Positions 10,794 to 21,964 of a stretch of DNA of 64,000 nucleotides are shown piece by piece (position 1 is the stretch's first letter; every line of letters begins with the position of its first letter). The stretch comes from Larix kaempferi. Lineage: Eukaryota; Streptophyta; Pinopsida; Pinales; Pinaceae. The stretch lies in the NCBI GenBank assembly GCA_027924585.1, contig BSBM01000994.1:9059001-9123000 (forward strand), read 5' to 3'. The notes under the pieces were generated by a model that had not been told where the DNA came from, searched no databases, and saw only the letters and a list, made by a program, of their open reading frames with translations. A program made the translations under genes and the position numbers.

Positions 10794-11238
10794 ACATGGT
10801 TCAGCCAGAGACGAGGTGAGGGGTTCTTCAGAGTGTTTTTCTTTCATTTGATGCTTTCATTTTTAAACAGTAAACTTTATTTGCCTGCATGCCCTGATGT
10901 TGACTTGCAATTTTTGTTCGATATGTCAGTATCCGATGATTGGAAGAGAGCTACCATTGAAAAATAATAAGGGTAACTTGTGTACTACTGAGCCATTTCA
11001 AGATTTTATTAATTGTTGTTTAGAATAAAATAGATTGAATCTGGTTCTGCTACTTTGAAACAATTATTTAGGCATCTTAAGCTCAAACTTCCTTTTGAAT
11101 ATGTTGAGTAGGAGAACAAGGTGAAAAGGAGGTTGAAACAGATCACCTGCCACCAACGAATGCCCCCCCCGTTGAGATTGAGAAGAATGGTGTGTATGCA
11201 AGCAGATCTAGCAGATATAGCAAACCAGTGCAGATACT

Positions 11239-11365
11239 GCCGACCGTTTCGCTGGAAATCAGCTAAAATCGCCGATCGCGATGGCCGATGGTTTCGCAGT
11301 GATTTAGCCAAATCCTGCCGACCGTCATTGACCGTTTTGCTGGAAACCAGCTTCAGCGATTGCCC
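11239..11365. repeat. Direct repeat with GCCGACCG / GCTGGAAA core
   Basis: Two imperfect units, near 11239-11285 and 11318-11365, each carry GCCGACCG, then TTTCGCTGGAAA or TTTTGCTGGAAA, then CAGC. The theme resembles GACCG-rich stretches at 15640-15820 and 32210-32420. Confidence 0.5.
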
Positions 11366-11467
11366 TTTGAAGCCGCTGACCGCCCTAAAATTCCATTGCA
11401 AGTTCAGATTCCATAAATCTTCTATTTGCTTTTCGATTAACAGGTCTTCGTATCCAAGTCTTAACTA

Positions 11468-11758
11468 ATGGCGTTGGAAACAGCTTGTCCTCATGGCGCA
11501 GAGGGGCCTTCTCGGCATCATAATGGTTTATTGGTATCGGCAGAGAAGCTGTTAGAAGACGTATGGGCTCATTTCATTGCAGGAGGGTCTGATCATCTAA
11601 TACATGAGGACTTGCAACCAGCTGCCAAAGAAGAAAACTGCAGCTGGAATCTTGAAATTCCAGTGCTGGCTCTGAAGAAGAATGATTCAGAGGACATGAT
11701 ATTCTTCCAACTTCTCAACAAGGCCGCCAAGCTTGGATTCTCTGCATCCCATGAATAG
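11468..11758 (+). pseudogene. Possible ERF transcription factor N-terminal fragment
   Basis: An ATG-initiated 96-codon ORF. Its end, LKKNDSEDMIFFQLLNKAA, resembles the acidic NDSEDM-x-x-x-x-LL segment found N-terminal to the AP2 domain in group IX ERF proteins, and the middle (DVWAHFIAGGSDHLIHEDL) would fit such an N-terminus. No AP2 domain follows the TAG in any frame I could read. If right, this is a truncated DNA-binding factor that cannot bind DNA. The match is from memory of the family and is weak; otherwise it is an unassigned small ORF. Confidence 0.35.
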
Positions 11759-11843
11759 CACGAGACGACGATCTATGGCCTGCACGCCTGTGATATGCAG
11801 GACTGAAACTACCAGGCCACACGGTGAAGGTGCAGAAAAGTCA

Positions 11844-11991
11844 GAGAGAATATCATAAAACGCTGGTTGAAAAAGGACCGACGAGACGAAATGCTTGGTC
11901 GCTGCCACTGGTCGGAGAGAATATCATAAAATCAATGAAACAGTCTGCAGTCTGCAAGATAGTTGCCCGGGCGGGAGAGAATATCATAAAA
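11844..11991 (+). repeat. Three copies of a 17-bp motif
   Basis: GAGAGAATATCATAAAA occurs exactly at 11844-11860, 11915-11931 and 11975-11991, with unrelated GC-richer sequence between. Function unknown. Confidence 0.85.
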
Positions 11992-11999
11992 CACGCGAA

Positions 12000-14814
12000 A
12001 CCTTCGGCAATATAGTTGTAAGAGAAGCGACCAGCGACCGCGAAAGGATATAGTCGATGATCGATAGCTACCGACAGAAAAACTTGGTCGCAAAAAATAA
12101 CATAAAAACTTGCGTGGTAGTGTATTTTGTATCTTGTTCAACAACGTAGATGGTCAGCACTTCTTTCACACCACAGCGGGCATCTCCTCTGCTGGAGCCA
12201 TTGACAAGAGCAATAGTAGGAAAGAGCCATTCTTGGCTGCAAACGAACTATCCTCTTCTTGATTTCGTCTCTGCAACACCGTTTGTGTTGTGTTAGAAAC
12301 TCCATTCGATCTCTCAACCATTTTTGAGACGCCACTTAGAAAGCATGATGCTCATTTGGATTCCATTCATTTTTGTAGTTTTTCCTCATCTATTATGATT
12401 TTTCTTCATCTATTAGATCAAACCATAATTGACAGTGACGACAAAGAAAGTTCTCTCAGAATTCAGAGTTCGTAAATGGAGTAATGAGAAGCCATGGAGA
12501 TCTAAGAGATTGTCACGGTAACAAAAGAAAAAACAATTAATGGACGCATGGCTTGAGAGCTATGCAACAACCACGTGCTATGAACTGAAGCAACATCTCA
12601 TTGTCGTGGTAGCTAAATGTAAAGGTGCATGCATGCTGGTGGCTAAGTGGAAGCCACAAGAGGTCTTGAAAACCACCTTTTTAACTTTCTTTGTGGTAGG
12701 CTACTGCCAACGAGTTTGGGATTAAAATGTTAAAAAATGTTTTAAATAATATCTTTTCCTTTTTCTTTATATATTCTTTTGTTTTTTCTTTATATATCCT
12801 TTTGCTTTTTCTATATAGAGGTGCAAGTTTATTCTTTCCTATTTTAAGTTTCTTGCACTTTCAAATTTTGTTTCTTTTTTGGGGTTTTATATAACCCAAC
12901 ATACCTTGGGAGGCTATGTTGCTTCTAGAGTATCAATAATTAACAATAATTATGAGCATGGTATCAACCCAAGTGAGATTTTGTTGCTTTCATATGTTAA
13001 CATGAAGGTAAATTCCCATTGCAAAATATGAAAACAAAGTGCATTTGATGAAGTCTGTTAGAAATTTAAGAGATTTATTTTTTATGCATTGGAAGTCACT
13101 TGCAAAATGAGAAACTGATATCTTCTTGCATCTGAGTTATTTTTTCAAATTTATTTCAAGGGTTAAAATTTCCTTGAAACAGAGCTCAATTAGAGAAAAT
13201 TGTTATGATATGTTGGTCAGGATAATAGTGGTATTGGATTTTATGTTTGTTTTTCTTTTTCGTATAAGGATCACAGGTGTCATGATGATTCATAATCATT
13301 TTTATTTTGAACATGACACTCCTTGAGGAATTGCTTACTCGGGTTCTTGTTTTAATTTCATACTTTGCCTTTAATTTGATTGTACAGTATTATATTTTTT
13401 TTAGTCCTCTTTCATTTACCATTGTTATGTTTCTTTAGCCTAACCACCTTCGTATTTTTTGGAAGCAGATATGTAATCATGAATTCAACTTCTGCGTGAT
13501 CTCCCTTACATTGAGCAAATCATCATGATCTGAGAGCGTGCACTATCCTCCACCAATATTCAAGATCCCGCAACAAAATTTATGTAATTTAGCTTTGATT
13601 TATATAGGTTTGTGGCAGCTTCTCGACATCAAGATACCTTGAAAATATTTGGAATTATAATAAATAAAATATTTTAAAAATAAAATTTAAAAGATTTTAG
13701 ATTACATTCTTAAAAAAAACTAAAGCTAAAAATAAAACGAAATAAAATATATAACTAAACTTAAGCAATAGTCTAACCAAATATCTAATCAAAAGAACAA
13801 CTAAATTATCAATAAACGCTTTGATTTACTTCGATCTCCAAAAATGCCAGTTGACTCATCACTTTATTATTCTAAGAAAACCATGCCACCTAAAATGAAA
13901 TAACCCACTCCTAGTTCATAAAGAAACAAATTTTCATTCTTACCAAATGCCTTTCGGTCTTGAATTGTATATCTAAAAAATATTAATATAATTTTTTATT
14001 TTTATTTTTGTATTTTTTTAAAAATTAAAAAATTAAATATTTACAAGTATCAATTCAATTGATTTTCTGACTTCCCTACATCGCAAATTTTTTTAAATCA
14101 CATGAACTTAACTCACATCCCCATTATTGGTTCAATGGAATTTCAAATTTCTTAAATAAAACATAGCATAATTGGTTGGGAATATGGCTGACTAATCGAC
14201 TAAGGCCAAGCTAAACAACCAACCAACGTAAACAGAGTTGCAAGGGTGAAATGTAAGTCTGCATCTGAGTTTAATATTTTTACTTGAGGAGAAAAAATTT
14301 GAATTTAGATCTCTTTCAAGTATTTGGAAGATTGTGGAGAGTAGAAGGCCATACCTGGGCATCGAGTTTGAAGCTGTGGAGACTTTTAATCACATTCAAG
14401 AGCTCGAAGTGGCCGATCCCTTTCGAAGCTGTGAACTGCCTATTTGCGAACTACACCCGCTCCCAGATGTAGAGCCACTTTAGTACCAATATTACAACAG
14501 TGATGGAAACTCTAGAGGATCGGCTTACTCTTGAGTTATTAACTCTACATAACATGATGAACATTCAATGAATAATCGGTTAAGTAGAAGGTATGAATAT
14601 GAAATAAAAATGTACACATAGAATAATTTAGGAATTACCTTGCCAAAGCAGAGTCTCTAAATTTATGTACAGAGAGTAAAACTACTATAGCAAATTTACA
14701 CACTTTACTTGCGACAAAGATTTTGCATACTTTGAACTCTAGAAGATTTTGCAGAGGAACAAACAAACATAAAAATGCAAATGGGATCTATGGAGCCGAG
14801 AGAATCCCATTAAT
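12000..14814. other. AT-rich intergenic DNA
   Basis: No supported gene. T-rich near-repeats (CTTTATATAT) lie at 12760-12830. Short ORFs here show no recognisable domain. Confidence 0.55.
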
Positions 14815-14888
14815 GACCTTGAACCAATTGATTCACGATAAACAGTAACAATTAACGACTTTGAACCAATTGATTCACGATAAACAGG
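14815..14888. repeat. 42-bp tandem duplication
   Basis: Unit 1 is 14815-14856; unit 2 starts at 14857 and is incomplete. The shared core includes TTGAACCAATTGATTCACGA. Confidence 0.85.
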
Positions 14889-15155
14889 AGCAAGGGAAAA
14901 AGCTGTTGTTTCACCCATTTACCCACGAGCAGACACCATTTAACCACAAGTTGGAAAAATAGCAAGAGCATAATCCACATAATGGACAAAGGTGCTACCA
15001 GAGAAAGAAGCAGATTCAATGATTATCTTCTCATTTGCGTTCGTTTTCCTTGAAATTTTCTTAAAGATATAAAATTTACTCATAAAATATCTCCTTAGAA
15101 TCCATTATCAACAGTGCATCAACAAGTGCCTTATCCAGATGCAAAGGCGCCAATT

Positions 15156-15452
15156 CACGCTGAGACAAATTCAATTTCAAGCAATCAATTGGCTGAGCGA
15201 CGGCTTCCCAGTCGCCGATCGCTGGTTTCGAGCTCCGATGGATCTAACCACCGCTCTCCGACCGCCGAGCTGCGACCTCCAACCCATCACCGAGCTGCGA
15301 CCTCCGACTCATCACTGAGCTCCGACCCGCAACCACATAATGCCCCACGCTGCTCGCCCAGTTCTCCCGCTGCTCCTTCCTTCTCGCCCTCGCCAGCGAT
15401 TCCCATCACGCTGAGACAAATCCAATTTCAAGCGATCAATTGGCTCAGCGAC
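15156..15452. repeat. Dispersed 46-48-bp direct repeat plus 25-bp tandem units
   Basis: CACGCTGAGACAAAT and the following bases through CAATTGGCT recur at 15156-15203 and about 15407-15452. Between them, three units of about 25 bp (15264-15289, 15290-15314 and 15315 on) repeat a GAGCTGCGACCTCC theme. A 130-codon ORF (15114-15506) spans them, but it is low-complexity Ser/Pro and reads the two long repeats in different frames, so it is unlikely to be a protein gene. Confidence 0.7.
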
Positions 15453-15639
15453 CGGTCACTGGCGAGATCAGACTTCAAATTCAATCATACAGTCTTTGAT
15501 TTCTAAATGCATGTATGCAATTATCCGAACGATCTCAAAGTCCCACTTCCACTCAATTTTAGCAGAAAACAGCGTCCAGCGACGCATTTTGAAATTTGTT
15601 ATTTTAGTCGACCGACGTCGACCAACCGTTGCGTCGCTT

Positions 15640-15819
15640 CAGCGTGTCGCCGGTCCCCAGTTGGCGTGCAAGGGGCAAAGAAGCAACAAAAAATTTGTGA
15701 ACATCTTTCGGCGGTCACTGCCTCACTCTGTCGCTGGTCGTCGGTCGCCTGTCGGTGTCCAAGGGCAAAGAAAGACAAAAAACTATTTGCGAACCACTTG
15801 CACTGGTTGCCGGTGAGCT
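15640..15819. repeat. 90-bp tandem repeat, two units
   Basis: Units at about 15640-15729 and 15730-15819 share GTCGCCGGTC/GTCGTCGGTC, GGGCAAAGAA and a following A-rich stretch. The GTCG-rich theme recalls the complex at 32035-36175. Confidence 0.6.
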
Positions 15820-16061
15820 ATGACACGATATAGCGACGTGCAAAGTCACAGTATTACACATCTCAGCTACATCAGTGTAACGAATCTGACAGTGGATAAA
15901 TAACTCCATCCTATAGTCGAGTTTCGGATTGACCACGAGATTTGATTTCCCCACCTTTTGAAACCCCCAACAAATTGAACCATCGACCTGTGGCATGGAT
16001 GATCTCCCTAATTTGCTGCAGTGGGACTATGGCCTTAAACCCCAAGCCACAAAGGCTCCAA

Positions 16062-16865
16062 TGTCCAACTCCTTCTCCAGAAGCTAATCTAATTATAGGC
16101 AAACTTGTTCTCTTCAACAAAAGCTTGCGATCAAAATATGAAGATTGGGAGGTAGGGACCAAAGCTTTACTTGACAAGGAATGTTTTATTGGAGGTGGTG
16201 CTATTGGAACTGTTTACAAAACAACTTTTGAAGGAGGATTATCTATTGCAGTAAAGAAGCTGGAGACATTGGGCATAATCAAAGCCAAAGAAGAATTTGA
16301 ATAGGAAATCAATCGTCTTGGTAACCTTCGACATCCAAACCTTGTTGCGATACAAGGATATTACTGGTCAACAACTATACAACTCATTTTGTCAGATTTC
16401 ATCCCCAATGGAAACCTTTACTATCACTTGCATGAAGTTCGTCCTGGGAATAAATCCTTATGTTGGGGCAGACATTTCAAGATTGCCCTGGGCACTGCTA
16501 AAGCACTTGCTTACCTCCACCATGATCGCAAACCTCAGATATTACACTTTGACATAAAGTCCTCCAATATTCTCATTGATGATGATTTTGAGCCTCGATT
16601 ATTGGATTATGGACTTGGCAAATTGTTGCCAATGTTGGAATCTTATATATCAAGTAGGAAGTTCCATACTGTTGTTGTCTATGTTGCTCCAGAACTTGCT
16701 TGTCAGAGCTTGAGGCTAACAGAAAAATGTGATGTATATAGCTTTGGGGTGATTGTGTTGGAGCTTATTACAGGTCGGGGGCTGGTCGAAAGCTCTGAGT
16801 CAGAGGTAGTTATTCTTTGTGAGTATGTGAGATCCTCTCTTGAAAGAGGGGAAGGAGCAACATAG
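16062..16865 (+). pseudogene. LRR receptor-like kinase (At1g12460 type), kinase-domain pseudogene
   Basis: One register encodes the juxtamembrane start (IIGKLVLFNKSLRSKYEDWE), the Gly-rich loop GGGAIGTVYK, the ATP-anchoring Lys in AVKKLE, a catalytic loop ILHFDIKSSNIL, LDYGLGK in place of DFG, APEL, and CDVYSFGVIVLELITGR. The close family is the plasma-membrane LRR kinases At1g12460/At1g62950. An in-frame TAG at 16302-16304 interrupts the N-lobe, and homology ends near 16850 before lobe C is complete. LRR and transmembrane parts are absent upstream. HFD instead of HRD is consistent with this family's atypical catalytic loop. No splice sites break the fragment, so it may be a processed or single-exon copy. 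Confidence 0.88.
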
Positions 16866-17288
16866 AGGTTTATCGGTCGCTTCTACAGATATAGAAACAT
16901 GGCACAATATAGAAAATAGTCCTTCAAATTACGACCGGGAAAATGAGCATAAACCCATTCCAATAATTTTATACCGTGCGATTGTCGAAGTATTGTATGT
17001 GCCACCTCTGTCGGTCTCTCCAGCGTAGGGAAAGCTCTACCCGAGTCCAACGTTGCTGGGATTGCGGCTACTAACAGCTTACTATCCTTCTAGGTGCTAT
17101 AGATTTGTTTGAGAAATCAAGCATCGAACCGACCCGAAGTTATTCAGAATTAGCAAAGTATAATCCAAGGTATCTGCACACTTTCCACGAATTTGCAGGT
17201 AATGAAGCATTTTCGGACTATTTGCAGGTGACGTCAGTGCACGAGGCAGGCAGCGGTCGCGGAGAAGCACAACCATCCAGGTGGCAAG

Positions 17289-17365
17289 ATTCCATTCGCT
17301 CCATGAGCGAGGAATCTTGCTGACCTAGAGGTAATGCTTCTCCATGGTGAAAATGCCTACGACGT
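17289..17365 (+). repeat. Terminus-like repeat with 25-bp palindrome
   Basis: Contains TTCCATTCGCTCCATGAGCG with GAGGAATCTTG after it, then ATGCTTCTC, TGGTGAAA and CCTACGACGTAA. The same order occurs in reverse complement at 32035-32105. It may be one end of a repeat family whose interior is GACCG/GTCGAC-rich. Confidence 0.6.
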
Positions 17366-20344
17366 AAATATTTTATTTATTTAAATCAAATTGCTATTTT
17401 TTTGAGAAAATGAATTTATTGATTATTGGCTATTATTTTATTGGAATTTATTGATGGATGGGGAGGATGATGAGGAGTTTTGATATAAATAGGAGACTTG
17501 AGATTGGAAAGAGGGGAGGTTCTTTTTCTCATGGAGGATATTTTGGGTGAGAGTTTTTCTAGGATGGGAATTTTGGATATTTTGGGATGAGGATTTTGGA
17601 AGAGTTGGAAGAGTTTGAGAACTCTTGGAAGATTTGATACATAGCCTACTAGTGCATCAATGTTCTGTTCTTTGGGGGTCTCGGGCATGGAGGACCAGGA
17701 GGCCATTTGGATGGGACCATCCGATGGATTCCTGGGGCTAGGGAGCCGGCTAGGCCCCTAGTTGGTTGGGAGGTAAAACCATGGTTCCATTTTGGGCAAT
17801 GAAGATAGAAGCAACTCGAGATGAAGATGGAAGCTTGCTCAGTTTGGACTTCGTCGCCATTCTTATAACGAGGTATTTTTCTTGTGATTTTAAAGTGTTT
17901 ATGTGTTGTTGTAAAATTCTTATATGTTGCTATGGTTACATGATGCTTATAGGCTGTTCAGTCATACAGTTAAGAAATCCACCATTTGAGGTTGTATTAA
18001 TACTTTTATGCATTTCTAGAATGAAAAGAAAATATATGCTTATTTAGATTAAAATTCTTAATGCCCTTGAGAGGCATTATAGTTTGGTTTAAAAGCTTGA
18101 GTTTTGAGCGCTACAAAATGCAATTTATGGCACTTATATGCATCTTTGACAAATGAAAAAAATTTCATGAATGAATTCGTTTCTTGATTGTTTGCTTGAT
18201 TGTCATTTAATAAATGTTGGATGAATGTGATTGAAAGTTGCATATTTGTGAAGTTTAAATATGCTCTCTTCAAGCTCACAAAATGCTACAACAAAAAGAA
18301 AAAAAGAAAAAAAAGAAAAGAAAAAACAATGTCAAATAAAAACTAGCTTTTTGCCAATCTACTTTAACCCCCCAGGAAAGTTTGATCTAGATTTTGGTTG
18401 TCAGATGATAAACTATTCATGTTGAAATTTGCATTTCTCTATTCATACTTATGCTTGGAAACTTCTTAAAGAATCTGATTTTGCATATGTAGAGCATGCA
18501 CGCTTGTTTTTCAAACTTCAAGTGCCTTGGCATGAATAAGCAAGTTTGTATGCACATGATTGTAGTTTGTGCCTAAAACCATGTTTGAATGGCATTTTTG
18601 TTAGTTAACCTAAAGATACGAACTCTTTCAAATATGGTTGCATTTTATTTTCATCGATTCAAGTTTGAAATAGTTTTCATTATGCACTTAAAAGTTGATG
18701 TAGGTAAGCTTCAATTCAGTATCTCGTAAAATCCTTTATTGTCATTTGCAAGTTTTATTGAAATAATTCCATTTCTTTTTTGGGTTTTCTATGAGGTTTG
18801 AAGCTCCAAAATGAATGCAACATATTCGTATGTGTGCTCTCTAAATTCATATTTTGTTAAAATATAGTTCTACAACCAATACATGCTTGAAACTTTGTTT
18901 TCCTACATATACAAAAATAGGCTCATGCATTTCATTCTTCAATGCTTTTGAAAATTGATCTTCAAGAGCCTATAATGAATGCAAACTTGTTTTTTGTCAT
19001 TACATTTGCAAACTTCTCATTAGTTTCCATCGACAAATTCCATTCTTGATTTTATTGTTGATTGGAAGCAAATATGATTGTTCTTCATAACGTTAAATCC
19101 ATTTTATGTAAGGAGGATTCATGCAACCAAATCATTGTTTATGAACATTTGACCCAATGTATCAAACATTGAGCTTGCAAATCAAGCAAATCTTGTTCCG
19201 GGTTCATGGAGAAAATGTCTTACCAATTATTTTTAATGGATCTCATTTGTCATGACATTTTTTTACTAAGTTTTAGTTTGTTAACATTGATCAAAAGCAT
19301 GGTTTCTCGTGAATTTTCGCAATCCAAGGCTATGAGATTCTTTGTTTTCATTTTGTAGGTTTTGGTAGAAGAGTGGAGATACACAGAGAAATGAAGAAAT
19401 ATGGAAAGATGCATGTATGAACTCAGCTCCAAAACCACTAAAGCAAGTTTCCTCTTGCATACTTGAAGCATGAGAATTCATCAAGAGGTGGAGGAAACTT
19501 AACATTTTGAGGACAAAATTTAAAAAGAGAAGATAACCCAAGGTTATTCACTTCAACCAAATGAGCAAGAAATGAAATATTATCCGTTCAAAAGAACCAC
19601 TACAAGACAAATTGGGTGTTTAGAGAGCTTAAAGCCACTTTTGAGAAAAATAAATCCTTCACACTCAACTTCCCAAAGCAAATTTTCAAACACAAACGGA
19701 CAAATCGGGGAGTTGAGACATCAAGCCACCACAAGACAAATTAGGAACAATGAAGGGTTATTTTCATCTAAAGTGTGAAGAAAGGAGAATACATGCTCAA
19801 ATATCCTAAGAATATTTACCCAACACAACATGACAAACAGAAGAAAATAAAGATTTAAGAGGCAAAATATTGTATTATTCTTATAGTAAAAGATTGTCCA
19901 CTCATTTAATCTTTGGGTGAGGACAAATTGTAAAATAAACTTGGAGAAAGCCAAAATCCATCTAATAAGTCTATAAAAGAAGCCTTTTCTCTCTTGCAAA
20001 ATTCCTTTGCTTTTGTGTTGTTATCTTTGTACGTGAAATAGACGGCTGTTATGAGCTTGTGTTTTTTACTCTGGTAAGATATTGGATGGTTGTAAGTTAT
20101 CTTCTCCATTCTTCACGTTATTGGTTCTTATGAGTTTAGACATAATATCTGGTGGATGTTGTGGCAAATGGACAACCCCTTGTATAACCATGTATACAAT
20201 AAGTTATTTTACAATACGCTAACTTGTTGGACATGGCTCTAGGGAACATAAGCTATCTTCAAGTCCTTACAATAATCTTGGGAGTAATGTGAAATGGTAG
20301 AGGTAAGCTATATTCCATACTTCTAAATATTTTTCCTTGATTTA
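17366..20344. other. AT-rich DNA, probably old repeat sequence
   Basis: No protein gene supported. A plus-strand ATATAAATAGG at about 17480 looks like an LTR-type TATA box and is followed by G-rich direct near-repeats (17500-17640). A purine-rich low-complexity run lies at 18292-18330. ACAAGACAAATT recurs near 19611 and 19730. An undetected old LTR element is possible. Confidence 0.45.
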
Positions 20345-20948
20345 GGTTCAACGCTTTCGATTATATTGTGGCATTATATTTATTTTATTGTATTAGTATT
20401 GTTTTTATTGGTTGGCTAGGACCTTAATTGTAATTGTATGGTCGGCTAGAATTGTAATTGTACCCTTTGTCTCCTATATATATATCGAGCAGACCTGGTT
20501 TTAGGACCATCTCATCTTTTCAAGTACCTCATCAAGTGGAACAACTTTCCAATGGAAGAGATGACATGGGAAGATGAGTTCTTCATGTGGAAACATCTAG
20601 ATTTAATCAAGTGTTGAGGACAACACTTGTTTGAAGGGGAGGGGCATGTTAAGGCCTATATATTGTGACATTATATTTCTATTAGTATATTAGTATTGTC
20701 TTTATTGGTTGTCTAGGACCTTAATTGTAATTTTATGGTCAACTACAATTGTAATGGTACCCTTTGTCTCCTACATATATACCAAGGAGACTTAGTTTTA
20801 GGATCATCTCATCTTTCCTTGTGCATTTGATACATTGTGTAAGGAGGTTGTCCCCTCGAAGAGAAATCTTATTCATCTCTTTATCCTTTTCTCAAGGCAT
20901 TGGGTTACTCTTTCTTTCTATTTTTATGCCATTTTGGGAATTTGGTGC
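20345..20948 (+). mobile_element. Collapsed chromovirus (Ty3/gypsy) remnant
   Basis: A 5' LTR remnant (about 20345-20515) is followed directly by the end of the polyprotein (chromodomain, 20516-20617), a purine tract (GAAGGGGAGGGGCA) and a 3' LTR that begins TGTTAAGG at 20647. The two LTR pieces share sequence such as GGACCTTAATTGTAAT and GTACCCTTTGTCTCCTA. The 3' LTR is interrupted at 20948 by element B and ends CTTAACA at 31081, the inverse of its TGTTAAG start. Nearly all internal coding DNA is gone. Confidence 0.75.
20516..20617 (+). pseudogene. Integrase C-terminal chromodomain fragment
   Basis: KYLIKWNNFPMEEMTWEDEF matches the last half of chromovirus integrase chromodomains (Y-L-V/I-K-W, then T-W-E). 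The frame reaches TGA at 20615-20617; the next codons read GQHLFEGEGH, typical of the end of these polyproteins. In life this domain steers integration toward particular chromatin. Confidence 0.8.
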
Positions 20949-21964
20949 CATTGTTCGGGATTTCTACCCTATAGTGAGGAGATGGACACTACCAACTGGG
21001 CGGGATTGACAAGTAAACACATTGATTACACTGCATTTAGTTACTGCAAAAGAAATAGATTGGGATTGAAAGACATACCTCTTTTCGAAGTTTGATCCTA
21101 GCTTTCGCTTGGTCTTTCACTTGATCTCCCGCTTGATCTCCTGCTTGACGAACCTGCAATACAAAAGATACCTTCCTCAGCGTATCTTGACCATATATCA
21201 TATGATGAAATTACAAAGTAATCTAACATCAACTATAATCAAGAATTAAGCCAAATAAACATACAATCCAATAGATATCTTATTTGGGACAGGAAGGGTG
21301 TTTCGACCTTTTTCATGTCAAAGAAACATGAAATCAGTACAATATACCTGACATGTAGAAATGTTTCTGCAACCGGATCCCGGGCTCCTGCTCTTCACTT
21401 TGACTTGGAACTTTCCTCCAGCATAACAATACTTCAAGCCTTCTCTCAAGATTCTCTCTTGTGTTTTCTAAGTATAATGAGTCTAATGAGTCTAATGAGT
21501 AACCCCTCTCATGGATCCTCCTTGTATTTATGGGACAAGGTAGGCAGTTAAGATCGAGAGGTGGTTGGATTGGGAGGTTGGGGAAGTTGCAGAACCAACT
21601 TCAACTAATCCCAATTTGTCAAATTAATATATTTTTGATTTCATCTTAAGATGTATGTGGGTTTCATACAACAAGAGAGGCGTACAGGAAGCAACTTTTA
21701 TGCTTTACAACATGCGTTTACAACTTTTTGGGAGGTGTATGCTGGTTGCCCTTGAGAAGACTAGGGTGCAGTAGGCTGGTCTTGTATGCAGAGAGGGGCA
21801 TACATGTGGCAAAAGCAGGAGAAACTGCAATCTTTTCAGGTGAGGAGTGTACTTCTGGCAGCAACTCATCTGAGGCAATCTAACTCTTCCATCCTTTGTG
21901 TCCTTTTGTGTGATCAACAGCAAGGTGATCACGGGACGGAGAAGTGCATATTTGACCTATAATA
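20949..21964 (-). repeat. Element B 3' LTR
   Basis: Matches 30053-31070. The left terminal dinucleotide is CA where the other LTR has TG, and the right end is ATA where the other has ACA, so both ends have mutated. The GGTGC duplication still fixes the edge. It contains repeats of a GTCTAATGA nonamer near 21475. Confidence 0.88.

Noticed and set aside
15114-15506. 130-codon Ser/Pro-rich ORF
   Set aside because: It spans tandem and direct repeats read in different frames; listed only as repeats.
17416-17706. 96-codon minus-strand ORF
   Set aside because: Composition reflects G-rich near-repeats (GATTTTGGGA-like) behind a TATA box; no domain.
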